From CBFDBT01 sp965603115 (GTDB lineage: Bacteria > Pseudomonadota > Alphaproteobacteria > Sphingomonadales > Kordiimonadaceae): a stretch of 18,909 bases of DNA. The stretch covers positions 1 through 18,909 of the forward strand of contig CBFDBT010000031.1 of the NCBI GenBank assembly GCA_965603115.1, given 5' to 3'. Positions within the stretch are counted from its first letter, which is position 1. The number at the start of each line of letters is the position of its first letter. Position numbers and translations under genes: made by a program. Positions 1 through 7,267 of the stretch are shown here, piece after piece. Under the pieces are notes generated by a model. The model was not told where the DNA came from, searched no databases, and saw nothing but the letters and a program-made list of their open reading frames with translations.

Positions 1-193
1 CATCTCAGAGCTTAAAGACGAACGCGTAGAAAAAGTAACCGACGTTGTAAACGAAGGTGATGAAGTTTATGTGAAATGTCTTGAAATTGATGGCCGCGGC
101 AAGGTTCGCCTTTCCATGCGGGTTGTTGATCAAGAAACGGGTGAAGATGACCCGAATGCTCGTGAAGCAAAACCACGCGGCGGCAGAAAGTAA
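1..193 (+). CDS. pnp: Polyribonucleotide nucleotidyltransferase (PNPase), C-terminal end only
   Basis: This is the last 64 codons of a gene that begins left of the window; the frame starts at base 2 and stops with TAA at 191-193. The translation reads ISELKDERVEKVTDVVNEGD, then EVYVKCLEIDGRGKVRLSMR, followed by an acidic and then basic tail ending GGRK. This is the typical second half of the S1 RNA-binding domain at the C terminus of PNPase, with the conserved 'EGDEVYVK..EID.RGK.RLSMR' strands. PNPase is the cytoplasmic phosphorolytic 3'-5' exoribonuclease and a degradosome partner. The catalytic RNase PH domains and KH domain would lie outside the window. Another S1-domain protein such as ribosomal protein S1 is possible, but the short glycine/arginine-rich tail directly after a single S1 domain favours PNPase. 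A terminator follows closely. Confidence 0.85.
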   Translation, partial: ISELKDERVEKVTDVVNEGDEVYVKCLEIDGRGKVRLSMRVVDQETGEDDPNAREAKPRGGRK

Positions 194-215
194 GCCAGCC
201 ATTAAAGAAATAGTA

Positions 216-253
216 AGACGGTGCTGATAGGATATTTGCACCGTCTGCTTTTT
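216..253 (+). terminator. Rho-independent terminator of pnp
   Basis: A 9-bp perfect stem, AGACGGTGC (216-224) with GCACCGTCT (238-246), encloses a 13-base loop and is followed by a short U tract (249-253). It lies 23 bp after the pnp stop codon and before the next gene's ribosome binding site, so pnp and the downstream flavoprotein gene are probably separate transcripts. Confidence 0.85.
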
Positions 254-295
254 ATGATTACCATAAGATCAGTTTAATAGTCGTTTGAAAGTGTT

Positions 296-301
296 AAGGA
301 G
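296..301 (+). promoter_or_regulatory. Shine-Dalgarno site deciding a GTG start
   Basis: AAGGAG lies 6 bases before GTG 308. The nearby ATG at 304 reads only five codons before a stop, so GTG 308 is the start of the flavoprotein. Confidence 0.75.
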
Positions 302-307
302 AAATGG

Positions 308-1699
308 GTGTCAATCATTAACCCCATAGTTGTTGATGGAAAAGAGGTTTTACCGATCATAGAAGGCGGTAAAGGCGTTGCTATATCAACAGGCGCAAGC
401 TCAGGCCCTTGGGCTGCAGCAGGCGGCATAGGCACTATTTCAGCTGTTATTGCAGACGAGTATGACCAACATGGCAATGTTATAGGCCATGAATATCTAG
501 GCAAAACGCGCAGAGAACGTCACGATGAAATGGTTGATTATTCTGTTCGCGGCACTATCGCTCAAATTCGCAAAGCTTGGGAAATTTCCAACGGCGAGGG
601 CCTGATTAATATTAACATGCTTTGGGAACTCGGTGGCGCACAGCGTATTTTGCACGGTGTACTCGAGAAAACTAAAGATATGGTCAGTGGTATTACGTGC
701 GGTGCGGGTATGCCCTTTAAAATGGGCGAACTTGCTAGCAAATACGGTGTAAACTATTACCCTATCATTTCTTCTGCCCGTGCCTTCAAATTACTTTGGA
801 TGCGGGCCTATAAAAATTACGGCGAAAAGCTTGGCGGTGTTGTTTATGAAGATCCTTGGCTTGCCGGTGGTCACAATGGCTTATCGAACGCTGAAGACCC
901 CGACCAACCCCAAGACCCTTTTCCACGCATTGTTGAGCTAAGAGCGATTATGCGCAAGCTTGGCCTTGATCATGTGCCTATCATCATGGCTGGTGGTGTT
1001 TGGAATTTAAAAGAGTGGAAAGACTGGATCGGCAACCCGGATATTGGACTTATAATGTTCCAGTTTGGCACGCGTCCCATGCTGACTAAAGAAAGTCAGA
1101 TATCAGACACATGGAAGCAAAAGTTGCTCGGTCTAAAAGATGGCGATGTGTTACTGCAAAACTTTAGTCCAACTGGTTTTTTCTCAAGTGCTGTTAGAAA
1201 TAGCTTTATTGGCGAAATGGTTGAGCGCAAAGCGACTGAAGTAGAGTTTTCAAAGCAGCAAAGCGAAGAATTTTCTGTCGAACTTATTGTTGATCGTAAA
1301 AAATATTGGGTCAAATCAGAAGGCAAAGAAAAAGCTGAAAGGCTAATCGCTGCTGGTAAAGTTAAAGCGATGAAAACACCAGACGACACTATTATTTTCA
1401 CAACACCAGATCGTTGTGCTTCTATCAAGAAGCTGCAAAAAGACTGCGTTGGGTGTTTGAGCCAGTGTCGTTTTTCATCTTGGGCAGATAATGAGAAAAA
1501 TACAACAGGCCGCCTTGCGGACCCGCGTAGTTTTTGTATTCAAGACACGCTAGATGATGTGGCACATGGTGGCTCGGTTGATGATAATCTTGTCTTTGCA
1601 GGCCATAATGCTTTCCGTTTTGGAACTGATCCTTTTTATTCCAATGGGTTCATTCCATCTGTAAAGCAACTCGTTGACCGGATTATGACTGGGGATTAA
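308..1699 (+). CDS. Nitronate monooxygenase-family flavoprotein with C-terminal cysteine cluster
   Basis: The 463-aa protein belongs to the 2-nitropropane dioxygenase / NAD(P)H-dependent flavin oxidoreductase family, FMN enzymes with a TIM-barrel fold. Seen are the N-terminal glycine/alanine-rich segment (GGKGVAISTGASSGPWAAAG, residues 20-39), AGGHNG around H189 (the position of the family's catalytic histidine), and the phosphate-binding stretch IIMAGGVWN (225-233). The C-terminal part is longer than in short family members and carries C370, C380, C383, C387 and C410. The last four form C-x2-C-x3-C-x22-C, which could bind an Fe-S cluster; that is inference. The GTG start is chosen because AAGGAG (296-301) sits 6 bases upstream, while the ATG at 304 is out of frame and soon stops. 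It is a single gene bounded by terminators. The substrate cannot be deduced; the fold assignment is secure, the physiological role open. Confidence 0.8.
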   Translation: MSIINPIVVDGKEVLPIIEGGKGVAISTGASSGPWAAAGGIGTISAVIADEYDQHGNVIGHEYLGKTRRERHDEMVDYSVRGTIAQIRKAWEISNGEGLININMLWELGGAQRILHGVLEKTKDMVSGITCGAGMPFKMGELASKYGVNYYPIISSARAFKLLWMRAYKNYGEKLGGVVYEDPWLAGGHNGLSNAEDPDQPQDPFPRIVELRAIMRKLGLDHVPIIMAGGVWNLKEWKDWIGNPDIGLIMFQFGTRPMLTKESQISDTWKQKLLGLKDGDVLLQNFSPTGFFSSAVRNSFIGEMVERKATEVEFSKQQSEEFSVELIVDRKKYWVKSEGKEKAERLIAAGKVKAMKTPDDTIIFTTPDRCASIKKLQKDCVGCLSQCRFSSWADNEKNTTGRLADPRSFCIQDTLDDVAHGGSVDDNLVFAGHNAFRFGTDPFYSNGFIPSVKQLVDRIMTGD

Positions 1700-1721
1700 C
1701 CTCTTTTCTCTGGTATCCTCG

Positions 1722-1765
1722 CTACGCTGCGGGCGCGTAGTCACGCTTGCCTCGACATAAATGTC
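1722..1765. repeat. Two adjacent intergenic palindromes
   Basis: CTACGC (1722-1727) pairs with GCGTAG (1735-1740) across a 7-base loop. Fourteen bases on, GACAT (1754-1758) pairs with ATGTC (1761-1765) around AA. They sit between the flavoprotein stop codon and its terminator, in sequence with no convincing reading frame. They may be remnants of a repeated intergenic element; copies elsewhere in the genome cannot be checked here. Confidence 0.4.
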
Positions 1766-1787
1766 TTCGGATTAGTTGTTAAATTTT

Positions 1788-1814
1788 AAAAGGTGGCTTT
1801 ATAGCCGCCTTTTT
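1788..1814 (+). terminator. Rho-independent terminator after the flavoprotein gene
   Basis: AAAAGGTGGCT (1788-1798) pairs with AGCCGCCTTTT (1803-1813), with one T:G wobble, around a TTAT loop and ends in a T run (1810-1814). It lies about 90 bp after the stop codon. The A run on the left arm means it could also act on leftward transcripts such as that of the GNAT gene. Confidence 0.8.
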
Positions 1815-1829
1815 AGTTTACTAAGCACT

Positions 1830-1970
1830 GTCATTGCGGGCCTCACGAAGTGAGAAATGACCCGCAATCTATTTGGGCCATAAGCCGGGTTCAAACCTCT
1901 CAGTATTAGGTCGCATATAAAGATACTTGCCCACTGGTATAATAGATTCCGGCTCGGAGGCCGGAATGAC
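1830..1970. repeat. Composite palindromic element with inverted ends (MITE-like)
   Basis: The left unit (1830-1873) begins GTCATTGCGGGCCTC and ends CCCGCAATCTATT. Within it ATTGCGGG (1833-1840) pairs with CCCGCAAT (1861-1868), and CTCAC/GTGAG (1842-1854) forms an inner hairpin. The right unit (1941-1970), read on the minus strand, begins GTCATTCCGGCCTC and ends CCGGAATCTATT. The two units therefore share GTCATT..CGG.CCTC and AATCTATT and face each other as inverted ends about 67 bp apart. Each unit is also a hairpin: in the right one ATTCCGGC (1946-1953) pairs with GCCGGAAT (1960-1967). Such GTCATT...AATCTA palindromes resemble dispersed intergenic repeats of proteobacteria. No transposase gene and no clear target-site duplication were seen. 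Confidence 0.6.
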
Positions 1971-1986
1971 TAGGGGTGTTTTTCAG

Positions 1987-2451
1987 TTACAATTCTCTTC
2001 GCATATAAATAACATCATCTTCAGGATTGAAATTGTAAGGTTCTATTTCTGTAAACCCAAGGCTTTGATAGAGCGCAACGGCGGGTTTGAGTCGCTTTAA
2101 GCTATCGAGAATCATTTCACTATAGCCCAGCTTTTTTGCTTCTTGCATTATGCGCTGGCTCAGCAATTTGCCTATCCCTTTGCCGTGGGCTTGCGGCTTA
2201 ACAAAAAGACGTTTCATTTCGCAGGTTGTTTTGCTGTGTGCCTTCAATGCGACAGCCCCAACAGCTTTTCCATCTTGCTTGGCAAGAATTAAACAAACAA
2301 ATCCCTTTGGAAAGTCATGTAATTCCTGATTAAAGTCTTGGAAAGCAAGGTCTACAGGTAGCCAGTTGGAATAGTCTATACAGAGCTGCTTTACGGCTGC
2401 AATGTCATAAGATGTATGGGCTATATCTATGCTAAAATCAGAGTCGGCCAT
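1987..2451 (-). CDS. GNAT-family N-acetyltransferase
   Basis: The 154-aa protein has the single-domain GNAT fold. Residues 79-92 (MKRLFVKPQAHGKG) form motif A with the acetyl-CoA pyrophosphate-binding loop QAHGKG (87-92). Motif B follows near residues 125-134 (VALYQSLGFT). Upstream, 'GKAVGAVALK' (61-70) is the usual central strand. GNAT enzymes move an acetyl group from acetyl-CoA to an amine on a small molecule or protein; the substrate cannot be told here. The start ATG at 2449-2451 has only a weak upstream purine stretch. It lies 29 bp downstream of the SH3-protein gene on the same strand, so the two are probably co-transcribed. The 3' end abuts the palindromic element at 1830-1970. Confidence 0.85.
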   Translation of the reverse strand: MADSDFSIDIAHTSYDIAAVKQLCIDYSNWLPVDLAFQDFNQELHDFPKGFVCLILAKQDGKAVGAVALKAHSKTTCEMKRLFVKPQAHGKGIGKLLSQRIMQEAKKLGYSEMILDSLKRLKPAVALYQSLGFTEIEPYNFNPEDDVIYMRREL

Positions 2452-2480
2452 TCATTACTTTCTGTCGGGTCAAAATAAAA

Positions 2481-2978
2481 TTAATCAATTACTTCGCCGT
2501 CGAGCACACCATAAATACCAGCACGTGGGAGCCAGCCGGTTACTTGAGGGTGCTGGAGCTTGCACCAATTTTTACCGCATTCTTCAATGGTTGCAATGAC
2601 ACCTTTTTGCAAGTGGGCATTAATATTTGCAGTTATGCTGGGTTTGTTGCGTAGCGATTGTGGCCCACCAACAATCATGGCGGTGCGTTTTGAAGATAAA
2701 AGGGAGCGATGCATCCAGCCCGTCACATCCTGAAAATCCATGACACGGCGCCATGGACCATATTCTTCTATTACTTTAAGGGGCAGTTTTGGGGATGTGT
2801 AGATCCATTGAATGGGATAATTGCGACCAGGACCCGTGCGCATGTAAATTTTATCTGTTGCGATGGAGACAAAACGGGGTAGAGGGTTGCCGCTTTCACC
2901 TATCTCTTGAGCCTCAGTTGGCTGAAAAGTGAAAAAAAGTGTCATAATGAGCATAAAAGTGAAAAAAACACGCAACAT
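2481..2978 (-). CDS. Secreted protein with two bacterial SH3-like domains (SH3_4 type)
   Basis: A TTG codon at 2993 opens the frame, but the ATG at 2976-2978 is preferred: GGAG (in TTTGGAG) lies 9 bases before it, so the TTG is part of the ribosome binding site. The resulting 165-aa protein starts with a signal peptide (residues 1-23, hydrophobic core FFTFMLIMTLFFTF, then TEA|QE as likely cleavage site). Two SH3-like units follow, about 36-95 (IYMRTGPGRNYPIQWIY, WRRV, TGWMHRSLL) and 98-158 (SLRNKPS, WCKL, TGWLPRAGIYG). Bacterial SH3 domains of this sort act in the periplasm and are often thought to bind cell-wall peptides; no enzymatic motif is visible. It diverges from the 2-hydroxyacid dehydrogenase gene, an arrangement that I recall from other alphaproteobacteria. 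Confidence 0.85.
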   Translation of the reverse strand: MLRVFFTFMLIMTLFFTFQPTEAQEIGESGNPLPRFVSIATDKIYMRTGPGRNYPIQWIYTSPKLPLKVIEEYGPWRRVMDFQDVTGWMHRSLLSSKRTAMIVGGPQSLRNKPSITANINAHLQKGVIATIEECGKNWCKLQHPQVTGWLPRAGIYGVLDGEVID

Positions 2979-3021
2979 AGAGCTAATCTCCAAAGTAAGT
3001 TATTTCTTTAAAGCTCGCCAT

Positions 3022-3035
3022 CTGTTAAATAACAG
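3022..3035. promoter_or_regulatory. Palindrome between divergent genes, possible operator
   Basis: CTGTTA (3022-3027) and TAACAG (3030-3035) are perfect inverted arms around AA. It lies in the 106-bp region between the divergent SH3-protein and hydroxyacid-dehydrogenase genes, about 50 bp from either start, a place suited to a shared regulator. No matching regulator family is recognised. Confidence 0.35.
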
Positions 3036-3084
3036 CGAAACAAAGCTGCTTATCGCAACTTTCATATAAAGGTCATATAACGCT

Positions 3085-4080
3085 ATGAATCAAATGGCAA
3101 CCAATCGCAAACCAAAGGTTATTGTTAGCAGGAAAATTCCTGACTCTATTGAAGCCCGTATGGCCGAGCTTTTTGATGTTGAGCTGAACCTAGAAGATAA
3201 AAGCTTTTCCGAAGGCGATTTAATCGCAGCTTTTAAAGAAGCCGATGTTTTTGTCTCTACCGTGACGGACAATATTACCGCTGACATTATAAACCAAGCT
3301 GGACCGCAGTTTAAAATGATTGCCAATTTTGGCATGGGCGTTAATCACATAGACATGCAAGCAGCTCACGCGAAAGGCATTGTGGTCACCAATACCCCAG
3401 GTGTTCTCACAGAAGAAACGGCTGATTTGGCTATGGCTCTTGTGCTTGCAGTGCCGCGTAGAATTTTTCAAGGCGAAAAGATACTGCGTGCGGGTAAGTG
3501 GGATGGTTGGCGCCCAATGACATTTTTGGGCCATAGCATACAAGGCAAAAGCCTTGGTATTATTGGTATGGGTCGCATTGGTTCCGCCATTGCCAAACGG
3601 GCTAAAGCCTTTGGCATGTCCGTGCATTATCATAATAGCCGCCGTGTTCACGAGAGTATAGAGCGTGAGCTTGAAGCAACATACTGGGAAAGCCTTGATG
3701 AGATGCTGGGGCAGATGGACGTGATTAGCATCAATTGCCCACTGACAGCGAAAACACACCACCTTATGAACAAGGACCGCCTAAAGCTTTTGCCGCAACA
3801 TGCCTATGTTATCAACACGGCGCGTGGTGAGCTCATTGATGAAGACGCGCTGGCAGACTTGATAGCAGATGGCACTATATCTGGTGCGGGACTTGATGTT
3901 TTTGAACAGGAACCAGAAGTAAACCCAAAGCTTTTAGAGCTTGATAATGTTGTGCTTATTCCGCATATGGGGTCAGCAACTTTTGAAGCGCGGCAAGCAA
4001 CGGGTGAAAAGGTGCTGATAAACATCAAGACCTTCGCTGACGGCCATACACCGCCTGATAAAATTCTTGCAGATTTATAG
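3085..4080 (+). CDS. D-isomer-specific 2-hydroxyacid dehydrogenase (glyoxylate/hydroxypyruvate reductase-like)
   Basis: The 331-aa protein has the two-domain fold of NAD(P)-dependent D-2-hydroxyacid dehydrogenases. The dinucleotide-binding loop is GMGRIG (161-166) in the segment SLGIIGMGRIGSAIAKRAKA. The catalytic triad is visible by alignment with SerA: R247 in NTARGELIDE, E276 in LDVFEQEP, and H294 in IPHMGSAT. N82-G85 (NFGMGVNHID) is the usual substrate-loop region. Length and motifs suit a cytoplasmic glyoxylate or hydroxypyruvate reductase; phosphoglycerate dehydrogenase is less likely because the regulatory C-terminal domain is missing. ATG 3085 is chosen as start, with AAAGG at about 3065 upstream; ATG 3094 is a possible alternative. 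Its stop is 18 bp from lepA, so it likely heads a transcript with lepA and the oxygenase gene. Confidence 0.85.
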   Translation: MNQMATNRKPKVIVSRKIPDSIEARMAELFDVELNLEDKSFSEGDLIAAFKEADVFVSTVTDNITADIINQAGPQFKMIANFGMGVNHIDMQAAHAKGIVVTNTPGVLTEETADLAMALVLAVPRRIFQGEKILRAGKWDGWRPMTFLGHSIQGKSLGIIGMGRIGSAIAKRAKAFGMSVHYHNSRRVHESIERELEATYWESLDEMLGQMDVISINCPLTAKTHHLMNKDRLKLLPQHAYVINTARGELIDEDALADLIADGTISGAGLDVFEQEPEVNPKLLELDNVVLIPHMGSATFEARQATGEKVLINIKTFADGHTPPDKILADL

Positions 4081-4098
4081 AGTAGCCATTGTTAATTT

Positions 4099-5901
4099 AT
4101 GACAGACCTTAAACACATTCGTAATTTTTCTATCGTCGCACATATCGACCATGGTAAATCCACACTCGCTGATCGTTTAATTCAAACAACCGGTGGCCTT
4201 GCTGAACGTGACATGCAAGAGCAGGTTCTTGACAACATGGATATTGAGCGCGAGCGCGGTATCACCATTAAAGCCCAGACGGTGCGTCTGGAATATAAAG
4301 CTGATGACGGTGAAATATACGTTCTTAACTTGATGGACACGCCCGGTCACGTTGATTTTGCCTATGAGGTTTCGCGCTGTCTTAGTGCGTGTGAAGGCTC
4401 TCTTCTTGTGGTGGATGCCAGTCAGGGCGTGGAAGCGCAAACATTAGCTAACGTCTATCAGGCTATTGAAAATGATCATGAGATTGTCACTGTATTAAAC
4501 AAAATTGACCTACCAGCGGCTGAGCCAGAGCGGGTTAAGTTACAAATTGAAGACGTCATCGGCATTGATACAGAAGATGCTGTGGAATGTTCTGCAAAAT
4601 CCGGTGTTGGCATTAAGGATGTGCTGGAAGCTGTGGTTACGAAGCTACCTTCACCGAAGGGCGACAGGGATGCACCCCTCAAGGCGCTATTGGTTGATAG
4701 TTGGTATGATGCCTATCTTGGTGTGATGGTCTTGGTGCGCGTTATTGATGGTACTCTTAAAAAAGGCAAAGCTGTTAAATTTATGGCAGCTGGCACCGAG
4801 CACAGTGTCGATCGTGTTGGTGTCTTTACTCCTAAAAATGTTGCAGTGGATGAACTTGGGCCCGGCGAAGTTGGCTTTATCACAGCCCAGATCAAAGAAG
4901 TGGCGGACACCCATGTTGGGGATACCATTACCGACGTTAAAAAACCTTGTGCTGAAGCCCTGCCGGGATTTAAGCCTTCACAGGCCGTTGTTTTTTGTGG
5001 CCTTTTCCCGGCTGACGCTGATGACTACCCCAAGCTTCGTGATAGCCTTGCCAAGCTTAGACTGAACGATGCGAGCTTTGAGTTTGAGCCTGAGAGCTCG
5101 ACGGCGCTTGGATTTGGTTATCGCTGCGGGTTTTTGGGCATGTTGCATCTTGAGATAATTCAAGAGCGCCTGTGGAGAGAGTTTGACTTGGAACTTATCA
5201 CCACCAGCCCAAGCGTTATCTATAAAATCCATATGACCAGCGGCGAGATGATTGAGCTTCATAACCCAGCCGATATGCCTGACACTGTTTTGGTCAGTTC
5301 AATAGAAGAACCGTGGATTGATGCTACTATTTTAGTGCCGGATGAATATTTAGGTGTGGTGTTAAAGCTCTGTGAAGACAAGCGCGGGATTCAAGATGAC
5401 CTCACCTATGTTGGCACACGCGCTATGCTTAAATACCGTTTGCCGCTTAACGAAGTGGTTTATGATTTTTATGACCGTCTAAAGTCTGTCAGCCGCGGTT
5501 ACGCTAGCTTTGACTACGAATTGCATGGCTACGTTGAATCTGACCTTGTGAAAATGTCAATACTCGTTAACGCTGAACCTGTGGACGCTTTGTCGATGCT
5601 TGTGCACCGCTCTGCTGCGCAAAATCGTGGCAGCGCACTGTGTGAGCGATTGAAAGACCTTATACCTCGCGCCCTGTTTAAAATTCCAATTCAAGCGGCT
5701 ATCGGCGGCAAGGTTATTGCCCGCGAAACGCTCTCGGCGATGCGCAAAGATGTGACCGCAAAATGTTATGGCGGCGACATTAGCCGTAAGAAGAAGCTTC
5801 TGGAAAAACAGAAGAAGGGTAAAAAGAAAATGCGCATGTATGGCAAGGTAGAAATACCGCATAATGCTTTCATTGCTGCCCTCAAGATGAGAGATGTTTA
5901 G
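4099..5901 (+). CDS. lepA: Elongation factor 4 (LepA), ribosomal GTPase
   Basis: The 600-aa product matches the usual LepA length. GTPase motifs appear in order: AHIDHGKST (14-22, P loop), RERGITIKAQT (51-61, switch I), DTPGH (80-84), NKID (134-137) and SAKSG (165-169). EF-G-like domains II, III and V follow, including FGYRCGFLGMLHLEIIQERL. The C-terminal LepA-specific domain ends in GGDISRKKKLLEKQKKGKKK and MRMYGKVEIPHNAFIAALK. LepA binds the ribosome, has been linked to back-translocation and to 30S assembly, and acts in the cytoplasm or at the membrane. No good Shine-Dalgarno sequence is visible before ATG 4099 (upstream bases are TAGCCATTGTTAATTT), yet the N terminus aligns with the family, so translation may be coupled to the upstream gene. 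The oxygenase gene starts 9 bp after its stop. Confidence 0.97.
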   Translation: MTDLKHIRNFSIVAHIDHGKSTLADRLIQTTGGLAERDMQEQVLDNMDIERERGITIKAQTVRLEYKADDGEIYVLNLMDTPGHVDFAYEVSRCLSACEGSLLVVDASQGVEAQTLANVYQAIENDHEIVTVLNKIDLPAAEPERVKLQIEDVIGIDTEDAVECSAKSGVGIKDVLEAVVTKLPSPKGDRDAPLKALLVDSWYDAYLGVMVLVRVIDGTLKKGKAVKFMAAGTEHSVDRVGVFTPKNVAVDELGPGEVGFITAQIKEVADTHVGDTITDVKKPCAEALPGFKPSQAVVFCGLFPADADDYPKLRDSLAKLRLNDASFEFEPESSTALGFGYRCGFLGMLHLEIIQERLWREFDLELITTSPSVIYKIHMTSGEMIELHNPADMPDTVLVSSIEEPWIDATILVPDEYLGVVLKLCEDKRGIQDDLTYVGTRAMLKYRLPLNEVVYDFYDRLKSVSRGYASFDYELHGYVESDLVKMSILVNAEPVDALSMLVHRSAAQNRGSALCERLKDLIPRALFKIPIQAAIGGKVIARETLSAMRKDVTAKCYGGDISRKKKLLEKQKKGKKKMRMYGKVEIPHNAFIAALKMRDV

Positions 5902-5910
5902 GATATAAAC

Positions 5911-7215
5911 ATGGCTGAAGAATTCAATGCCCAAGCGCTTGTGACAAAAGCCCAATCTGGTGACGCTGATGCCCAGTACCGTCTGGCGGCTTTGCTTATG
6001 GGCGAGAAACAGGGCGACAATGCTCTGACATGGCTTAGAAAAGCCGCAGCAAACAACCATAAAGATGCGCGTTTTACCCTTGCCAATTTTTACATGAGTG
6101 GTCAGTTGGTGACTAGAGACACCGTCCGTGCAGCCGAGATGATTATCCAGTTGCACGAAGGGGGTTATGGTGCGGCGAGCCAGATGTTATCTGTGATGTT
6201 GGCGAGCGGCTACTGTGTTGAGCGAGACTGGCTAGCAGCTCTTGATATTTTGCTATCAAATGCAGCTCTGGGCCGCAGTGGCGCCCTACGAGAAGTCGCT
6301 TTATTGCTAATTTTACATGGTGAAGAGGATGCCCTTTGTCATGAATTATTGATGGCAGCGGCTACACAGGGCGACATCCACTCTGCAATGATTTTATCCC
6401 ATCGCCATATATTGGGCGACGAGCGCATTGATGCTGCTTTGGCAGCTTACTGGTGTGATGGTGCCAAGGAGATGGGGCACCCCTGCGCACCAGAATATAG
6501 CGCGAACATCACTACCTCGGCGCAAAGCAGTGCTCCAGACGTTACGGATGTCCCATCACTCGATCTGTCTGCTTTGAAAAAAATATTTACCAGTGAATCT
6601 GGCATGGCCTTGCCAAATCAGACCACTTTATTTGACCGGCCAACGGTTAAAAGCTTTAAGGGCCTTGTGCCGGTTGAACTGTGTCACCATTTAATAGGTA
6701 TTGCAGCACCTGGCATGTATGTAGCGTCGGTGATTGATCCGAAAACGGGTGCGCCTGAAGCTGACCCACAAAAAGACTGTATGCAGCGTATATTCCTGCC
6801 GATGGAGATGGATATTGCCAGTCACGCCATTAGCGCGCGTATGGCTGCAAGTGCTGGAATGACGGTTGAACACGGCGAATATTTACAGATTTTATTATAT
6901 AGCCCCGGCCAAGTTTTTGTCCCTCACCTTGATGGCTTTGAAGGCACGCCCGAAAGCAACGCTGATCTCTTGCGCGGTGGCCAGCGTGTAAAATCGGTGC
7001 TCTTGTATCTCAATGATAATTATGAGGGCGGCGAGACACACTTTTGTGTGATGAATGAGAAGATTAAGGGCGATGCGGGCGAGGCTATCGTTATCCATAA
7101 TATTTTGGACGATGGTACCTTGGATGATCAAAGTGTACATGAAGCCTTTAGCGTTAAGGCAGGCACTAAATGGATCGCGAGCCTTTATATGCGGGAAGAT
7201 CCATTTGTTTACTGA
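5911..7215 (+). CDS. Sel1-repeat protein fused to a 2OG-Fe(II) (prolyl 4-hydroxylase-type) oxygenase
   Basis: The 434-aa protein has two parts. Residues about 14-195 are alpha-helical Sel1/TPR-like repeats (GDADAQYRLAALLMGEKQGD, DNALTWLRKAAANNHKDARF, later TQGDIHSAMILSHRHILGD). After a Ser/Pro-containing linker, residues about 240-430 form a 2-oxoglutarate/Fe(II) dioxygenase domain of the prolyl 4-hydroxylase type. Its iron ligands are H339 and D341 (VPHLDGF) and H410 (SVHEAF), and K420 (GTKWIASLYMRE) should bind 2-oxoglutarate. 'LLYLNDNYEGGETHF' is the usual strand between them. There is no signal peptide, so it is cytoplasmic. ATG 5911 follows the lepA stop by 9 bp with AGGA overlapping the gap. 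Hydroxylation of a protein substrate is expected from the family; the repeat half may hold the target. The target is unknown. Confidence 0.85.
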   Translation: MAEEFNAQALVTKAQSGDADAQYRLAALLMGEKQGDNALTWLRKAAANNHKDARFTLANFYMSGQLVTRDTVRAAEMIIQLHEGGYGAASQMLSVMLASGYCVERDWLAALDILLSNAALGRSGALREVALLLILHGEEDALCHELLMAAATQGDIHSAMILSHRHILGDERIDAALAAYWCDGAKEMGHPCAPEYSANITTSAQSSAPDVTDVPSLDLSALKKIFTSESGMALPNQTTLFDRPTVKSFKGLVPVELCHHLIGIAAPGMYVASVIDPKTGAPEADPQKDCMQRIFLPMEMDIASHAISARMAASAGMTVEHGEYLQILLYSPGQVFVPHLDGFEGTPESNADLLRGGQRVKSVLLYLNDNYEGGETHFCVMNEKIKGDAGEAIVIHNILDDGTLDDQSVHEAFSVKAGTKWIASLYMREDPFVY

Positions 7216-7267
7216 TGAGATAGTATTTCTTCATATACGTTGCTTTTTATGAGGTATACACTAGGGT

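Noticed and set aside
3220..3762. 180-codon minus-strand open frame inside the hydroxyacid dehydrogenase gene
   Set aside because: The sense frame has all catalytic motifs of the family; the antisense frame is rich in His/Cys/Asn with no domain.
5557..6156. 199-codon open frame on the minus strand spanning the lepA/oxygenase junction
   Set aside because: It is antisense to two well-supported genes and shows no recognisable motif or convincing ribosome binding site.
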